DNA from: Plantago ovata
Lineage: Eukaryota > Streptophyta > Magnoliopsida > Lamiales > Plantaginaceae
Length of the DNA: 64,000 nt
Direction: 5' to 3'
NCBI GenBank assembly: GCA_028274465.1
Contig: CM051456.1
Span: forward strand, 120,978,880-121,042,879
Of the stretch, positions 61,243 to 64,000 are shown in pieces. The number at the start of each line of letters is the position of its first letter. Position 1 is the stretch's first letter. Under the pieces are notes generated by a model. The model did not search any database. It was not told the DNA's origin and saw only the letters and a list, made by a program, of their open reading frames with translations. The translations under genes and the position numbers were made by a program.

Positions 61243-63289
61243 TTACTTTGTTTGCATAGAAGACTTTTCTGCTTCAGTGCCAAGAGCTTCAACTGATGAT
61301 GACTCATCTTTCGTTCCAGTGGAAGAATGTTTCGTCTCTTTTTCAAGAGATTCCAATAATGACTCCTCTGCTTCCTGGACCTGCCAATACGCCATTTTAC
61401 GTCGCACATTAATAAAAACTTCATTACATACATAAACACCCCAAGTATATGAGGAATTACATTATAAACATGTTTTCTTTTTTTTTCCAAGAGTTTCACC
61501 AAATATGTGCCTGACTGTTACATCGTCTAATATAGTTTGTCTTTATATATATAAATGTGTACCTTGTCGATCGCGTCATCCAATGCATCAGCAGCCTTAA
61601 CTGTTTTTTCAGCCGCATCTTCTACTACACCCAAGAGAGTCTTAAGTTTTCCATCCGGAAGATCATCGGCAATGTCTTCCACGACCTTGTCCACTCCCTC
61701 GGCTATGTCCTCCACTCTCTCTGCTAAATTTTCAACTAATTGTACTGCTCCGTCAATCCTATCTGCATTTGGTCACGATCATGGAGAATTTTATTAATTT
61801 TCATGGTTCATATTTTATTAATATCATTAAAATTAAATTCATTAACTTTATCTTGAAGTCGGTTTAATTCACCGAACACGCAAGTACTCCATGAACTTCA
61901 AACTATGAATCGCGTGTATGAGACTCTCATCATATGATTCACACATGCACGAATTTATTTGAAATTAACAATGTCACACTTTCGAATCACGTATATGGGA
62001 CTATCATTAAATGATTTAGACGTAAAAGAATTGATTTCAAATGAACTAACTAGGTCACACTAGAAGGCGGGCATATGTTCTTAAGATACAAGGCATGTCA
62101 TTCCTAGCTATGAGGCCATGACAATAAAATCCATAGGAAATTTATGATTTTATGATCACTGCCACAGGTTAAGGTGAGTGATTCTGGACAATTTAAATTG
62201 GTACACCACAATTGTTTGTTCCATAAGGATCATGTACATGTTGTACCGTACAAGTATACTTAGAGAGGCTAAGCTAGGAGTGGAACAAACCAATGCACAC
62301 CTATTTTATTTTATTTTATTTATTTTGAAGAAGTAGCTAGGGAGTTATACTTAGGTGGTGCGGTGGAAGTAAGTTGGAGGGGTGAAGCAGAAATGCACGA
62401 TTAATTCAATCCCTGACGGATAGTGTAAGAGTAGTTATAATATTTAAAATTATCACTAATATCATACTCTATCATATTATCGATAACAATGTTTACATTA
62501 CATGCACGGTTCTAACAGGACTGGCATTAAGGGCACAAATTTCATACAAACATACGGTCAGTCCACAGTCACCACTTTTTAGTGAAAGTGTTTTAAGCGT
62601 GCAAGAGTATCCTGAAGTTCAAAAATAATTTTATTTTCTCTCTCTCATTTTGCAAACATGAACATTTTATTCAAAACAGATCAAAAAAAGAAAAGACTCA
62701 AACTCTTACTTTTGAGTACCCATAAGGGTCCCCATTTGTTGCTGAAAAATGGTAGGACGAAGGTTATAACCAAACCAAGAATCCAAGTCCTGCAGTGTAA
62801 TATCTTATTAGTAAAGGGTCTAAAATGCGAATATTCACAACATTTAGATGTTAATTAGTCTCCCCCTTACTTGGCGTTTGATCCGGTCGGTGGAGGTGCT
62901 CCGGGAACACTATTAGCATACACAACCAACTTCCTAAAATGTAAAAATGTTTCATTAATTCATAGAAAAAAGTGTCCATAATGTAGTCATAATCCGAGAG
63001 CAAAAATTTAAAGGATTATAAAACCCAAATTAATTTGACATTGAATTCGAATTCTAATTATTAAACACAACAACCGAAAGAATATTTGATGAGAGAAAAA
63101 TTACACAAAATAAATTGCTAACCTTGTATTCTTGTTGCTATTTGCAATCTTGGCACCAAAAGAGACATAACTTTTATGTTTTGAGATCATAAAGTTTGAG
63201 CTTGAACTGCAAGAAGTTTCCCATCTAGAAGAAGGGATCACACTGAGTAGGCTAATGGAGTTGTACCCTGCAATAGTTTTCACCACCAT
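61243..63289 (-). CDS. Predicted plastid protein of unknown function
   Basis: Exons on the minus strand 63289-63123, 62933-62871, 61758-61563 and 61380-61243 join to exactly 188 codons, 187 aa. The N-terminal ~56 residues are Ser/Arg/Lys-rich with few acids (MVVKTIAGYNSISLLSVIPS), like a chloroplast transit peptide. Exon 2 gives VVYANSVPGAPPPTGSNAK. Exon 3 is a strongly amphipathic, acidic segment (LVENLAERVEDIAEGVDKVV, KLKTLLGVVEDAAEKTVKAA) likely to form long helices or a coiled coil, and the end is acidic and Ser-rich. There is no membrane helix. I do not recognise a functional family. Exon 3 starts after ATGCAGATAG, since the nearer acceptor would give an immediate stop. The downstream side is A/T-rich and has no partner gene. 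Confidence 0.8.
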
Positions 63290-64000
63290 AACTTTTTTTT
63301 CTTTTTTTGCTTATAACTTTGAGACCACTAGCAATGGAAGATTGTACCTTAGTGTTCGAGGGATCGGAGTCTATATGATCAGTGACAGTGAGATTGATGG
63401 AATGTATGGTTAAGAGATGTCAGCAAGAAAGTCACTCCAATTTATAAGAATGGGATATTAAATGGCATGAATCCTAATGCTCAGTGCATGTGGGGTCGCA
63501 CCGTGGAGTCAAACTAAAGTTGCTACACCATTACAATATGAAAGGAGTAATTACATAACAACCCAACGATCTGGACTTATAACTACTTGTGCACACTCAA
63601 AGTTCTGTAAATTACAATACAGCCTCTAATTGAACAACTTCATTACATTGTGATCCTAAGGATGATCAGCAATTAATCACCACAAGTTCTCCAAAGATGC
63701 AAAATTGATTAATATACTCACATATCGTTGATAAAATGATTTTAATCTTCTAATTTGAACTGGTCACGATCTGGACGATCTATTTAAATTTATCTAAATT
63801 GTGTATATATAGCGCTCAAACTGCTCGATGCTCTCAGTTTTCAGAGGTTCCTTCTTGGAGATTTTTGCGGTCTAAGTTAGATTAAATTCGTTTAATTGAC
63901 AAGCAAAAATATAAATTAATTTGTTTCCTAGCTACTTTATATTTAAATTATGTTGTCAAATATTTCGAATGTAGAGATCTCTTTGTATACACATCGTGAT
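63290..64000. promoter_or_regulatory. Promoter side of the plastid-type gene
   Basis: On the minus strand a TATAAA box lies at 63441-63446, about 150 bases upstream of the ATG. The rest, to the window end, is AT-rich with no gene recognised. Confidence 0.5.

Overview
The window is nuclear DNA of a eudicot plant, probably an asterid. The reasons are AT-rich GT-AG introns, long AT-rich intergenic stretches full of small transposons, and plant-only gene families such as a MIKC MADS-box gene, chloroplast SecA2, ACC oxidase, flavonol synthase and an S-domain receptor kinase. The Bsister MADS protein resembles petunia FBP24 as I remember it. No species can be named from sequence alone. Intron boundaries were placed by hand, and most multi-exon models close in frame with plausible GT/AG sites.

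Left part (1-17.6 kb, all + strand): the 3' part of a PQBP1-like splicing factor gene (the 5' end lies outside), a complete Bsister MADS-box gene (253 aa) and a 31-exon SECA2 gene (1,052 aa). From 17.6 to 22.7 kb there are no genes, only repeats: two Stowaway-type MITEs, LINE 3' ends and a fresh 65-bp tandem duplication.

Middle part (22.7-41.1 kb): two ACO5-type 1-aminocyclopropane-1-carboxylate oxidase genes of identical intron layout lie 13 kb apart. About 12 kb of transposon debris separates them: tRNA-derived SINEs, several LINE ends, an L1 ORF2 remnant split by a Copia LTR fossil, and a 318-bp terminal-inverted-repeat MITE. A short spliced minus-strand gene for a 50-aa protein lies beyond the second copy.

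Right part (42-64 kb): an intronless S-domain receptor kinase, an FLS-like dioxygenase, an intact flavonol synthase, an intronless P-type Ca2+-ATPase relative (minus), a broken copy of the flavonol synthase, a two-domain fluoride exporter of the FEX/CrcB family (minus), and a small plastid-type protein of unknown function (minus).

The strongest oddity is the P-type ATPase at 51,309-54,314. It keeps an open frame of 1,001 codons, but the phosphorylated Asp, the TGE loop, the TM4 Glu, the TM6 Asp and the TGDGxND motif are all replaced, so it looks like a catalytically dead P-type ATPase. It sits between two copies of a recent flavonol synthase duplication, the second carrying two frameshifts. 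Five 2-oxoglutarate/Fe(II)-type oxygenase loci lie within 34 kb. No CRISPR, tRNA or rRNA gene was seen.
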